Below are positions 36,438 through 43,469 of a stretch of 64,000 nucleotides of DNA, piece after piece. Numbering within the stretch: the stretch's first letter is position 1; every line of letters starts with the position of its first letter. Location of the stretch: NCBI GenBank assembly GCA_001870995.2, contig MLAV02000004.1, forward strand, positions 124,001-188,000, read 5' to 3'. The notes below the pieces were generated by a model. That model was not told where the DNA came from, did not search any database, and saw only the letters and a list, made by a program, of their open reading frames with translations. The stretch comes from Chitinophaga sp. CB10 (GTDB taxonomy: Bacteria > Bacteroidota > Bacteroidia > Chitinophagales > Chitinophagaceae). Position numbers and translations under genes: made by a program.

Positions 36438-37316
36438 ATGAGTCAAGTAACTGTGCAGCCGAAGTTTATCTTGCTGAATATTGGCCGGGCTGTCCACCTG
36501 GCGGACTGGAACTGGAGAAACATTTGCAGCCCTTTCATCCGATTGCATTTTGTCGAGAGTGGAACGGCGCAACTCATCCGGGAGGATAAAACCTATGATT
36601 TGAAAAAAGATCATCTTTACCTCACTCCTGCGTACACCAATCACGGTTATAATTGCGAGGGCCCGCTTACGTTATATTACATTCATATTTACGAGGAGGT
36701 CAACAATCAGCCCGGCATTTTTGAGCTGCTGGACTTCCCCGTGGAAGTCAGGGCCGATCCGCTGGTGCTGCGGCTGATCAAGCGCCTGGTGGAGATCAAC
36801 CCTGACCGCAGCCTGCAGCAGTTTGATCCCTGGTCTTACGACAACCTGCCCACGCTGGTGAAAAACATTGCCGCGCAGAAGAGCATGCCGCCGGGGTATG
36901 ACATGGAAGTGCAGGGCATCCTGAACCAGCTCCTCTCCCGCTTTCTCGTGCATGCGTCGGACAAGAAAGCGAATATCGATCAGCGCATCCTGCGTTCGTT
37001 GCAATACATCCGAACGCACCTGCACAAGCCTATCAGCCTGGAAGTCCTTGCGGAGAGCTGCTTCCTGACGAAGGATCATTTCATCCGCCTGTTTAAAAAA
37101 CACATGGGTTGCACGCCGGGGAAATACATCCAGGAGCGCAAGATCGAAAGGGCCCAGCATATCATGATGACGCAGGATGTTACCATCAAGGACCTTGCGT
37201 ACAGCCTCGGCTTCGAGAATAATTCCTATTTCAACCGCTTCTTCCGGAAGATGACGGGAGAGAATCCCGGCATGCGGAGGAAGAAAATACGGACGATGGC
37301 GGATGTTAAATCATAA
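36438..37316 (+). CDS. AraC-family transcriptional regulator
   Basis: A 292-residue cytoplasmic regulator. The N-terminal half is a cupin-like sensor (RLHFVESGTAQLIREDKTYD, HLYLTPAYTNHGYNCEGP). The C-terminal 100 residues are a double helix-turn-helix: HLHKPISLEVLAESCFLTKD with FIRLFKKHMGCTPGKYIQ, then VTIKDLAYSLGFENNSYFNR with FFRKMTGENPG. Such proteins bind a small molecule, often a sugar, and activate catabolic genes. It is divergent from the HTCS gene and convergent with the esterase fragment, so it may be a second regulator of the locus. The start is ATG 36438-36440 (MSQVTVQPKF); an earlier in-frame start at 36378 crosses an operator-like palindrome. Confidence 0.9.
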   Translation: MSQVTVQPKFILLNIGRAVHLADWNWRNICSPFIRLHFVESGTAQLIREDKTYDLKKDHLYLTPAYTNHGYNCEGPLTLYYIHIYEEVNNQPGIFELLDFPVEVRADPLVLRLIKRLVEINPDRSLQQFDPWSYDNLPTLVKNIAAQKSMPPGYDMEVQGILNQLLSRFLVHASDKKANIDQRILRSLQYIRTHLHKPISLEVLAESCFLTKDHFIRLFKKHMGCTPGKYIQERKIERAQHIMMTQDVTIKDLAYSLGFENNSYFNRFFRKMTGENPGMRRKKIRTMADVKS

Positions 37317-37375
37317 GGCAAACCCGCGTTATCAGCAAACCGCATACCAGCCCATTGCTTCCCTGCCCTAAGGCG

Positions 37376-37402
37376 AAAGCCCGCTTTTTATCGCGGGCTT
37401 TT
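37376..37402. terminator. Bidirectional terminator
   Basis: AAAGCCCGC (37376-37384) pairs with GCGGGCTTT (37393-37401) around an 8-base loop. It sits in the short gap between the convergent AraC-type gene and esterase fragment and can stop both transcripts. Confidence 0.85.
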
Positions 37403-37405
37403 GTA

Positions 37406-38175
37406 TCAATGCTGTGTACGTCCTTTAAACTGATCCGTCCTGAAAGGTACGGCGGGCAGTCCTTCTGCATTTATGAGGTTACAGATGGGGGAATCCGCCC
37501 AGGCATATCTCACTGCTACGGGGTCCGGTACTTCTGCGGCTTCTACCACCACCTGCTTACCGGCAATTGTCGCTTTGGCCCAGTGGAATACGCCGTCTTT
37601 TCCTGCGATGGCAAAACCGGTTAACTCCTTGCCATCCCGCGTGCGCAGGCCTGATCCCGTATGCAAGAAGTTGATCTTTATTTTACTGCCTTCCTTTTGG
37701 AAGCCGTTGTACATAGGCCCGGAGGCTACGATATTTCGTTTGTAGACCTGTTTTTCCGCGAGCAACGCGAGCCGGCGGCCTACTTCCTGTTTATTGGCAG
37801 GATGGATGTTATTCGGATCGCCGATGTCGATGGTGCAGGCCATAGCTGTATTCGGCAGGGATAAGGTCAGCGTTTGCGCTTCTCTCAGCTCGGCCCATTC
37901 GCTTTCTGCCGGCGTGGGCACAATTTTCTGGAAGCTGGCCAGCTGCACAAAGAGGAAGGGGAAGTTGCCCTGCTGCCAGCGTTCCCGCCAATCGTTGATC
38001 AGCATAGGGAACAGCGTGCGGTAGTCGTATGCCATGTAAGCGTTGGACTCGCCCTGGTACCAGATCACGCCTTTGATGCCAAAAGGAATCAGCGGGTGGA
38101 TCATGGCGTTATACAATAAGCCGGGCTGGTATTGGAAATTTCGTATAACCGGAAGCGGTGGTTCTATTTTTTTTT
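37406..38175 (-). pseudogene. Sialate O-acetylesterase, 5'-truncated at the transposon
   Basis: Only the C-terminal part is left, about 236 residues from its first ATG (38116); full-length enzymes usually have about 450-650. The fragment has the SASA-domain blocks LLYNAMIHPLIPFGIKGVIW, YQGESNAY, ESEWAELREAQ and the catalytic Asp/His segment DPNNIHPANKQEVG. The GQSNM-type block that carries the nucleophilic serine lies in the missing N-terminal half. The reading frame runs upstream to a TAA formed at the transposon edge (about 38175). No matching N-terminal sequence occurs after the other transposon end, where the GH97 gene starts. The intact enzyme would deacetylate glycans. The remnant is almost certainly inactive. 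Confidence 0.85.
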
Positions 38176-38202
38176 AGGTAATTATATACTTTACGCACCT
38201 TA
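38176..38202 (+). repeat. Left terminal inverted repeat of the transposon
   Basis: The sequence reads TAGGTAATTATATAC then TTTACGCACCTT. The reverse complement of 41023-41049 reads TACGCAATTATATAC then AATCCGCACCTA. The shared cores AATTATATAC and CGCACCT are exact. Confidence 0.8.
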
Positions 38203-38278
38203 GTGCAATTTTACTGTAACAAATCGGAATAACCATTTCTTACTCCCGCCCTTCGGCGGACTTTTGGTATATTTATTC

Positions 38279-38527
38279 ATGCTAGTAACGATTTTAAACA
38301 TTGCAGGTCTATCTGTTAATTTTGCAGGAGTGTACATGATGTTTCGTGCAAATCCTAAAGTTGGTAGTTCCAATTTTTACCTGTTAGATAATGATGACGA
38401 GTTCAAAGAAGTTATAGACGCCCCTAAAAAGAATCGTTTATATAGATGGGGTATGTTTGTCCTTGTCTTTGGGTTTCTTATACAGCTTTCTGCTATTCTT
38501 CTCTCTTTTTCCGCCGTTAAGGTATAG
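38279..38527 (+). CDS. Small two-helix membrane protein (transposon cargo)
   Basis: An 82-residue product from ATG 38279-38281; an upstream TTG at 38264 would add five residues. Two hydrophobic segments (about 3-20, ILNIAGLSVNFAGVYMMF, and about 57-77, WGMFVLVFGFLIQLSAILL) flank an acidic and basic middle (DNDDEFKEVIDAPKKNRLYR). I do not recognise a family. The layout resembles many short hypothetical membrane proteins on mobile DNA that have an N-terminal helix, a charged linker and a C-terminal helix. It is the first gene inside the left repeat, and its 3' half overlaps an antisense small ORF. Confidence 0.6.
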   Translation: MLVTILNIAGLSVNFAGVYMMFRANPKVGSSNFYLLDNDDEFKEVIDAPKKNRLYRWGMFVLVFGFLIQLSAILLSFSAVKV

Positions 38528-38605
38528 GCTTATGCAATAATGAGTAATTGCCCATATAGCAGTAATGGCAATGACAGTAAATAGAATTGACTGAATACTT
38601 GGCAT
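38438..38605 (-). CDS. Possible small antisense membrane protein (55 residues)
   Basis: A frame from ATG 38603-38605 to TAA 38438-38440. Residues 5-28 are hydrophobic (QSILFTVIAITAIWAI, then THYC) and the remaining tail is very basic (GGKREKNSRKLYKKPKDKDK). One helix plus a basic tail is the build of membrane-acting small proteins, including type I toxins. The last two thirds lie antisense to the 38279 gene, so the basic tail may be a by-product of that gene's codons. An A-rich leader (ACATAAAAAAGC) precedes the start. Weakly supported. Confidence 0.3.
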   Translation of the reverse strand: MPSIQSILFTVIAITAIWAITHYCISLYLNGGKREKNSRKLYKKPKDKDKHTPSI

Positions 38606-38633
38606 ATCTTATAGCTTTTTTATGTAAATAAAG

Positions 38634-38657
38634 AAGCCTGTCGTTTTTGACAGGCTT
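38634..38657. terminator. Bidirectional terminator inside the transposon
   Basis: AAGCCTGTC (38634-38642) pairs with GACAGGCTT (38649-38657) around GTTTTT, followed by a T-rich stretch. It separates the plus-strand cargo gene from the minus-strand gene at 38662. Confidence 0.85.
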
Positions 38658-38661
38658 TGTT

Positions 38662-38904
38662 TCATTTTAAGATTCTCTTCTTTTTCTTCGATAGCAAGTG
38701 ATAGATAAGGTTTGTTATTCCTAGTGTGAACCAAAACGTAAACAGGAAAATCAAGAAATGTACCCCCTTGCTGGCCTCATTCCGTGTTAATAGAAAAAAT
38801 TCAGGGGTTTCTTCCTTTAAATCCCATCCATTTGCAATGAATAGTTTTACATCTTGTAACGCTTTTTCGCGTTTTTCTTCATGAGTAAGGGCATTGGTGT
38901 ACAT
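38662..38904 (-). CDS. Small C-terminally anchored membrane protein (transposon cargo)
   Basis: An 80-residue product. The N-terminal half is helical and charged (HEEKREKALQDVKLFIANGW). The middle, GWDLKEETPEFFLLTRNEAS, is followed by a hydrophobic hairpin (VHFLIFLFTFWFTLGITNLIYHLL, about 48-71) and a lysine-rich end. The pattern of a helix, a GW-[LV]-x-x-E segment, a beta strand and a membrane hairpin resembles a widespread group of short hypothetical proteins of unknown function in bacteria and mobile elements. The gene diverges from the XRE gene across an operator-rich region, so the repressor probably controls it. Confidence 0.6.
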   Translation of the reverse strand: MYTNALTHEEKREKALQDVKLFIANGWDLKEETPEFFLLTRNEASKGVHFLIFLFTFWFTLGITNLIYHLLSKKKKRILK

Positions 38905-38924
38905 TGTCGGGAAGTTTGATTATT

Positions 38925-38975
38925 GAGCGAATATAAACAAATATTTGCTCTATAAAGCTAGCTCTTCATAGCTAG
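38925..38975. promoter_or_regulatory. Two operator-like inverted repeats between divergent cargo genes
   Basis: The first is GAGCGAATAT (38925-38934) with ATATTTGCTC (38941-38950), an imperfect 10-bp palindrome. The second is CTAGCT (38958-38963) with AGCTAG (38970-38975), separated by CTTCAT. Both lie in the 98-base gap between the minus-strand membrane gene and the XRE gene, the usual place for repressor binding. Confidence 0.5.
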
Positions 38976-39002
38976 TCTTATTATGCATACCAATTATATA
39001 TT

Positions 39003-39227
39003 GTGTCCGTGGAAAAGGACTTGGCAATAAGAAAGAAATTTGGCGCTAATCTGAAAAGGTTAAGGGAGGGCAAAGGTATGACACAAACCGATCTGGCTTT
39101 TGAGGCTGACATTGAACCAAGTCATATCAGTCGCATAGAGCGTGGCACTACAAATACTTCCCTTACTACTATTGTGACCTTAGCGGATGCATTGAAAGTA
39201 CACCCTAGCGAACTAATGAAGTTTTAG
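39003..39227 (+). CDS. XRE-family helix-turn-helix regulator (transposon cargo)
   Basis: A 74-residue product consisting of little more than a Cro/C1-type DNA-binding domain: FGANLKRLREGKGMTQTDLA, FEADIEPSHISRIERGTTNT, SLTTIVTLADALKVHPSELM. The initiator is GTG (39003-39005); no upstream ATG is in frame. Single-domain XRE proteins of this size often repress the genes of the mobile element that carries them. The two palindromes just upstream are candidate binding sites. It ends 2 bases from the convergent lysine-rich gene. Confidence 0.85.
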   Translation: MSVEKDLAIRKKFGANLKRLREGKGMTQTDLAFEADIEPSHISRIERGTTNTSLTTIVTLADALKVHPSELMKF

Positions 39228-39229
39228 AC

Positions 39230-39421
39230 TTATTCTGCGTCTTTTTCCTTGTCGTCCGGCTTTTCGGCTTGTTTAGCTGCTTTCTTCTTTGGTGATTTAG
39301 GTGCTTTTTTCTTGATCGGCGGTGTATTTAAAGCCAAAAAAAGCATCGTATCGAAGTCTTTTCCCTCCGGTACAATTGTAACATCTGGCATGTCAGGTTT
39401 CTTTTTTGTTCTTTTTGGCAT
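39230..39421 (-). CDS. Small lysine-rich protein (transposon cargo)
   Basis: A 63-residue product from ATG 39419-39421 (MPKRTKKKPDMPDVTIVPEG); an earlier in-frame ATG at 39445 would add eight residues. The centre DFDTMLFLALNTPPIKKK is followed by a tail of alternating Lys, Pro and acidic residues, with very low complexity. The protein is highly charged, soluble and probably disordered at its end. No family is recognised. It lies between the XRE and transposase genes, convergent with the former, and could be a nucleic-acid-binding accessory factor, which is only a guess. Confidence 0.5.
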   Translation of the reverse strand: MPKRTKKKPDMPDVTIVPEGKDFDTMLFLALNTPPIKKKAPKSPKKKAAKQAEKPDDKEKDAE

Positions 39422-39509
39422 AACACTCTGATTTTTCAACCACAATAACTATCCATCCCGCTTCCGCCGGTATAGACAAAAATAGGACAATATACTGTAT
39501 TTGAAAACC

Positions 39510-40409
39510 CTAGCCTGTACGCCTAATATCAATATGTTTGAGCCTGATTTTGGAACATTTCATCAGTTCCGTAAAACGCATTTCAATGCACTTTTTCCGT
39601 GTATTGTATCGAAATTCAAATTCTCCCCAATAATTATCTAGGTATTTCCGGCTGGGGCGGTGATAAATGCCCCGGATTGATCTTTTCAGAAGTGACCAAG
39701 CCCCTTCCAATGAGTTTACATGTGCATCGCCGTTTACATATTCCTTTATCCCGTGCTGTACTACCTTGTGGATATAAAACTTGCTTAATCCGTTGTACGC
39801 TTTAAACTCGTATGACATGATCGTAGTTCCTCGTACGACATTACCACTAATTAGCCCTTTTAACGTTTTCCCGTTTACTTTCTCTACCGGCATAATACGG
39901 AGTGTTCCGTTTCTTTCTAACATCCCGAAAACGGGTGTTTTATGCTCTGCTCCCCGGCCTCGCTTGGAACCGCGGCGTTTTCCGCCTACATATGTTTCAT
40001 CAACCTCAACAACCCCGCGTAATTTCTTTAGAGCAGCTTTATTGTTCAGCATTTCCCTGATCTTATGCGCAAGATACCAAGCCGATTTCTGTGTAATCTT
40101 CAATTCCCTTGCTAATTGCATGGAGGAAATACCTTTCTTATTGGAGGAAAGAAGGTACATAGCAAGGAACCACTTTCGGAGCGGTAGATTGCTGCTCTCA
40201 AATATAGTTCCAGTAGTTACGCGGAACTGCTTATTACAATCCCGGCATTTGTATATAGGCCGGGATTGATATTCGTAAACTTTCTTGCTTTTGCAGTGTG
40301 GACATTCCGGTACTCCCCGCCACCTCATTTGAACCAAATACTCCCTACAATCGTCATCGTCCTTAAACCGCTCTAAAAACTCTATTAAAGAGGTAAATTT
40401 TTGCGTCAA
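39510..40409 (-). CDS. IS1595-family transposase (ISXO2-like), second catalytic Asp replaced
   Basis: A 299-residue protein. The N-terminus is a zinc ribbon (CPHC at about 36-39, CRDC at about 55-58), then a helix-turn-helix-like part (ISSMQLARELKITQKSAWYL) and an RNase-H-fold domain. The first acidic motif is VVEVDETYVGGKRRG and the last is HVNSLEGAWSLLKRSIRGIY with EFEFRYN. The family block T-D-x-x-x-x-Y reads MSYEFKAYNGL here: Tyr (codon 39810-39812) occupies the place of the second catalytic Asp, one base from GAC. The enzyme may therefore be inactive, unless a neighbouring acidic residue substitutes. It is the only transposase between the two terminal repeats. Confidence 0.88.
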   Translation of the reverse strand: MTQKFTSLIEFLERFKDDDDCREYLVQMRWRGVPECPHCKSKKVYEYQSRPIYKCRDCNKQFRVTTGTIFESSNLPLRKWFLAMYLLSSNKKGISSMQLARELKITQKSAWYLAHKIREMLNNKAALKKLRGVVEVDETYVGGKRRGSKRGRGAEHKTPVFGMLERNGTLRIMPVEKVNGKTLKGLISGNVVRGTTIMSYEFKAYNGLSKFYIHKVVQHGIKEYVNGDAHVNSLEGAWSLLKRSIRGIYHRPSRKYLDNYWGEFEFRYNTRKKCIEMRFTELMKCSKIRLKHIDIRRTG

Positions 40410-40488
40410 AAATAGCCGGTTTTAAGGCTAAAAAATACACAAAAAAGAGCAATGGTCAAAGATATTTTTCGATTTAAGTATTTGATAA

Positions 40489-40932
40489 TCAGTTATTTGG
40501 CATCTCCGGATAATGCTTTTTCATAACTTCTATTAGTTCTTCGGTGGTAAAGCCATTTTTGAACAATTTTAGAGCATCTTCTATCCGTTTCTTTTCCTCG
40601 TCTTGGTCATAGGGAAACCCCTTTAAAATACATTCCGTTCTATATTGTTGCTGTAAAATGGCCGGGTAAAAATCCTCGTATAATGCTTTTTGTACGGCCA
40701 TTCCCTGATTGTATGTCTGCTTTTTCAGCCTGTTGTGACTTCGTACAACAATAAAAAACAAACCGCATACGATAATGTATTCCCAATTAATATGTGAAAA
40801 TATATTTATATCCGTCATGTTGCCCGTGAATATACCCTTAATGTCTCTAGGAACATCCTTAAAACCGTAAAGGGTGCTTAGTAATACTAGGTACTGATTG
40901 TTATTTATCTTCTTTAGAAATTTACTACCCAT
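40489..40932 (-). CDS. Hypothetical protein with one membrane helix (transposon cargo)
   Basis: A 147-residue product. Residues 1-50 are mixed polar (LKKINNNQYLVLLSTLYGFK). A single membrane helix lies at about 51-64 (EYIIVCGLFFIVV). The C-terminal 85 residues are a charged helical domain (KKQTYNQGMAVQKALYEDFY, KKRIEDALKLFKNGFTTEEL) facing the cytoplasm by the positive-inside rule. No family is recognised. It is transcribed toward the transposase gene and ends 79 bases before that gene's start, so both may share a promoter near the right terminal repeat. Confidence 0.6.
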   Translation of the reverse strand: MGSKFLKKINNNQYLVLLSTLYGFKDVPRDIKGIFTGNMTDINIFSHINWEYIIVCGLFFIVVRSHNRLKKQTYNQGMAVQKALYEDFYPAILQQQYRTECILKGFPYDQDEEKKRIEDALKLFKNGFTTEELIEVMKKHYPEMPNN

Positions 40933-41022
40933 AAAGAACTATTTTAATTAAAAGTAAGAAAGCACACCATTTCTGATGTGCTTATTTATGGGTAATTTAT
41001 AAATTTTAGTTTATTCCGCCGT

Positions 41023-41049
41023 TAGGTGCGGATTGTATATAATTGCGTA
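41023..41049 (-). repeat. Right terminal inverted repeat of the transposon
   Basis: TAGGTGCGG then ATTGTATATAATTGCGTA, the imperfect inverted copy of 38176-38202. It ends 26 bases before the stop codon of the GH97 gene. Confidence 0.8.
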
Positions 41050-41075
41050 GATTTATTCAAAGCAACATCCAAATA

Positions 41076-43061
41076 TTATTGCAGCGGGGTAAGCACGGCC
41101 GCAAATCCGCCACGGCGCAGGAGTTTCACGTCCAGGGCGCCGGAGCCGTCCACCACTTCGTAACGCGTGTCCAGCGCTTTGTCATGCGCGCCGTCGCTGA
41201 TCAGCATCAGCCGGTACTTCGTGCCCTGTGGCAGAAAATCCAGGCGGATGGTTTTCTTTTCCTCTCCCAGGCCGGCGCTGATGCCGCCGATATACCAGCT
41301 GTTGCCTTTGCGGCGGGCCAGCGTAATTCCCTTGCCGGGGTAACCGTCCAGCATCTTCGTATCATCCCAGGTTACAGGTAGGTTTTTGAGGAGAGATTTA
41401 GCTGCGTCCGGCAGTTGCCGGTAGCCTTCCGGACGGTCCGCCAGGTGCTGTATGCCGGATTCAAAAACGATCCCTAATGCCAGCTCGTGGCCGTAGGAGG
41501 TGATATGGGGAAACTGCGAATTTGTAAAAGTGACCGGCGTGTAATCCATGGAGCCCACCACGTTGCGGGTAAAGGGCAGGACTGTATTGTGCACCGGCGC
41601 GGCGGTGGTAAAGCCAGGATCGTAGTTATACCATTCCGCTCCCCGCACCGCTTCGTAGGTCATGAGGTGGGGATAGGTGCGGTTCCAGCCGCGGGGCACG
41701 AGGCAGCCATGAAAATATACCATCAGTTTAAACTCAGCCGCATCCTGCAGGATACCCTGGTAGTATTGGATCATTTGCTGCTTTTCGCTTTCGAAAAAAT
41801 CCACTTTGATACCGGCCACGCCCAGCTGCTTCAGCCAGGTGAATTCCTTTACCCGGCTTTCGTGCGTAAGGAGCCTGTCCCGCGGGGTGGAAGCCACATC
41901 CGTATGCGGCCCGCCGGAATTATACCACATCAGGGGTTGCAGGCCTTTGGAATGAATATAACGAATGGCGTCTTCCAGCTTACCGCCGTTGCCCATGGCG
42001 TCCCACTCCCAGTCAAGCAGCGTGTAGGGCCAGTTCATTTCCGCTGCGAGGTCCGCAAAGGAACAAACGATTTGATAGTCCATGGTGCCATGGTTACTGG
42101 ACCAGTAGTTCCAGGAGGCGATGCCTGGTTTTATCCAGGAAGTATCTTTTATGACGGATGGGGCAGATACATCATTGATCAGCGTAGAGGCGACGACGTT
42201 AGGCAGCGCGCCAATGATGGCCACGCGCCAGGGCGACTTCCAGGGAAGCGTGATCACGGGCTGGGCAGCGCCGGTACCCTTGCCATCCTTAGGATCGGGG
42301 AACTGGAGCTTGTAGGCGCCGGCATCGCCGGTGTTGGACAGTTTGGTACCGCAATAGGTACCGTTCAGGTCAGCCTCGTGCAGCAGCACCCAGCAGGATT
42401 CGTTTTGGGATTGGAACAGCGCCGGATAGCACCATTCCCCCTGTTTGCCGAGCGTGTCATAATAGCTTTCGTTGGGCGTGTTCCATGGTTGCAGCCAGCG
42501 TTTGTCCTCTTTCGGGAGCTGGTAAGCGGTGAGCTCATCCTGGATGGTAAAGGAACCCTGGCCCCCGGGGAATTCGTAGCGGAAAGCCACGCCGTCGTTA
42601 TACGCCCGAACAACGAGGTTCATGACTGCGCCGGATGGGTTGGCGAAGGTATAAGTCGCTTCATTGGCCGTATTAGTGCAGAGGGACCTTTTCCCAATCA
42701 GGGCCGTGTATTGTTCCCGGATCAAGCGGGGCCTGGCGGCTTTCACCAATTTCAGCTGCCGGGAAAATTCCTGGTCGTTCCGCTGCAAGCCCAGTTCAAT
42801 ACGCGGGATGACGGTGGCCGTATGCCCGTTATGGTTATAGCTCACGCCCAAATACCAGCCGCCTGACGGACCAGGCTGCGCCGGATGAAGGGTTACAGTT
42901 ATCTCCTGGTTGGGAGAAGGCAGTGTGGCCTGCTGGGCTACTGCCGGCAAAACGCAAAAAAGGGAAATCAGCGATGCAAACATCCGGGAATTACGTTTCG
43001 CCTTGTATTGGCGGAAAGGAGAAGACAGCTTTGAATAAAGTGGCAGCAATAAAAATTTCAT
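41076..43061 (-). CDS. GH97 glycoside hydrolase, retaining (alpha-galactosidase-like)
   Basis: A 661-residue secreted enzyme with the three-part GH97 layout: N-terminal beta-sandwich (SPNQEITVTLHPAQ, VVRAYNDGVAFRYEFPG), TIM barrel (SWNYWSSNHGTMDYQ, YTLLDWEWDAMGNGG, GIKVDFFESEKQQ) and a short C-terminal sheet. Asp421 in KVDFF matches the nucleophile of the retaining subgroup known for alpha-galactosidase activity. The Glu pattern of inverting SusB-type alpha-glucosidases was not found. The start at 43061 carries the shared start block, but a cleaner signal peptide begins at ATG 42981-42983 (MFASLISLFCVLPAVAQQ), so the first 26 residues are unusual. The gene has its own promoter region and ends next to the transposon. 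Confidence 0.9.
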   Translation of the reverse strand: MKFLLLPLYSKLSSPFRQYKAKRNSRMFASLISLFCVLPAVAQQATLPSPNQEITVTLHPAQPGPSGGWYLGVSYNHNGHTATVIPRIELGLQRNDQEFSRQLKLVKAARPRLIREQYTALIGKRSLCTNTANEATYTFANPSGAVMNLVVRAYNDGVAFRYEFPGGQGSFTIQDELTAYQLPKEDKRWLQPWNTPNESYYDTLGKQGEWCYPALFQSQNESCWVLLHEADLNGTYCGTKLSNTGDAGAYKLQFPDPKDGKGTGAAQPVITLPWKSPWRVAIIGALPNVVASTLINDVSAPSVIKDTSWIKPGIASWNYWSSNHGTMDYQIVCSFADLAAEMNWPYTLLDWEWDAMGNGGKLEDAIRYIHSKGLQPLMWYNSGGPHTDVASTPRDRLLTHESRVKEFTWLKQLGVAGIKVDFFESEKQQMIQYYQGILQDAAEFKLMVYFHGCLVPRGWNRTYPHLMTYEAVRGAEWYNYDPGFTTAAPVHNTVLPFTRNVVGSMDYTPVTFTNSQFPHITSYGHELALGIVFESGIQHLADRPEGYRQLPDAAKSLLKNLPVTWDDTKMLDGYPGKGITLARRKGNSWYIGGISAGLGEEKKTIRLDFLPQGTKYRLMLISDGAHDKALDTRYEVVDGSGALDVKLLRRGGFAAVLTPLQ

Positions 43062-43152
43062 AAACGTGGATTAAATGAATCAGGAAAACGGGGTCCGTTA
43101 TGTTGCATTCATCAAACCCTGTTACCATGAAGGGCCAACCCCGCTCCTGATT
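43054..43152 (-). promoter_or_regulatory. GH97 promoter with shared start block and operator-like repeats
   Basis: Positions 43054-43077 are identical over 24 bases to 57285-57308 (core TTAATCCACGTTTATG). Upstream, AATCAGGA..CGGGGT (43078-43095) and AACCCCGCTCCTGATT (43137-43152) form an interrupted inverted repeat. AGGG at 43131 lies at almost the same distance from the start as the G-runs in the other two PUL promoters. The rest of the 408-base gap to 43470 shows nothing else apart from the divergent promoter. Confidence 0.45.
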
Positions 43153-43403
43153 TTATAATTATGCGATACAAAACTGGATGACCTGGTGATCAGCCGGTAG
43201 CTGCAAAACTATTATTAAACGGGGGGAATGCGGGGTATGGAATGATACAACTTTGGTAGGGAAATGTTGCAGATGGGTGCGGAGATAATGAAAGCATTTC
43301 GTTTTCCGGGTACGCGCCATTTCTCCCCGGTTAAAATGCCGGCCTCGCCACCGAATTTGTCCGGTTCGGCAGGTTACGTATCGATGGCTAATGGCATGGG
43401 CGG

Positions 43404-43411
43404 TAGTTTTA
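43404..43411 (+). promoter_or_regulatory. -7 element of the epoxide-hydrolase-like gene
   Basis: TAGTTTTA, continuing CA, matches the -7 box seen at 60218 and 32080. The inferred start site near 43418 lies after an upstream in-frame ATG (43416), which supports translation from ATG 43470. No clear -33 is seen. Confidence 0.45.
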
Positions 43412-43469
43412 CATCATGATCAGCGACAGACGCTATACATCGATTGCTAAAAATATAAAACATACACTC

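Larger units (their letters stand above)
38176..41049. mobile_element. IS1595-type transposon with cargo genes
   Basis: A 2.87-kb AT-rich block inside GC-richer PUL DNA, bounded by 27-bp imperfect inverted repeats (21 of 27 bases match). It holds one IS1595-family transposase and five or six small genes unlike anything in the flanking loci. The flanking 8-mers (TTTTTTTT and GATTTATT) do not match, so no target duplication is visible. Together with the lost half of the adjacent esterase gene, this suggests that a deletion or recombination followed insertion. IS1595-family elements with passenger genes are known, but I do not recognise this cargo set. Confidence 0.8.

Noticed and set aside
40955..40985. 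Hairpin AGCACA...TGTGCT near the right end of the transposon
   Set aside because: Stem of only six pairs, no T-run and upstream of the adjacent gene; not convincing as a terminator.
38168..41057. Target-site duplication of the transposon
   Set aside because: The flanking 8-mers are TTTTTTTT on the left and GATTTATT on the right and do not match at any nearby offset tried.
41487..42866. 459-codon plus-strand frame
   Set aside because: Fully antisense to the GH97 gene, whose catalytic motifs are clear; no domain is seen in the plus-strand product.
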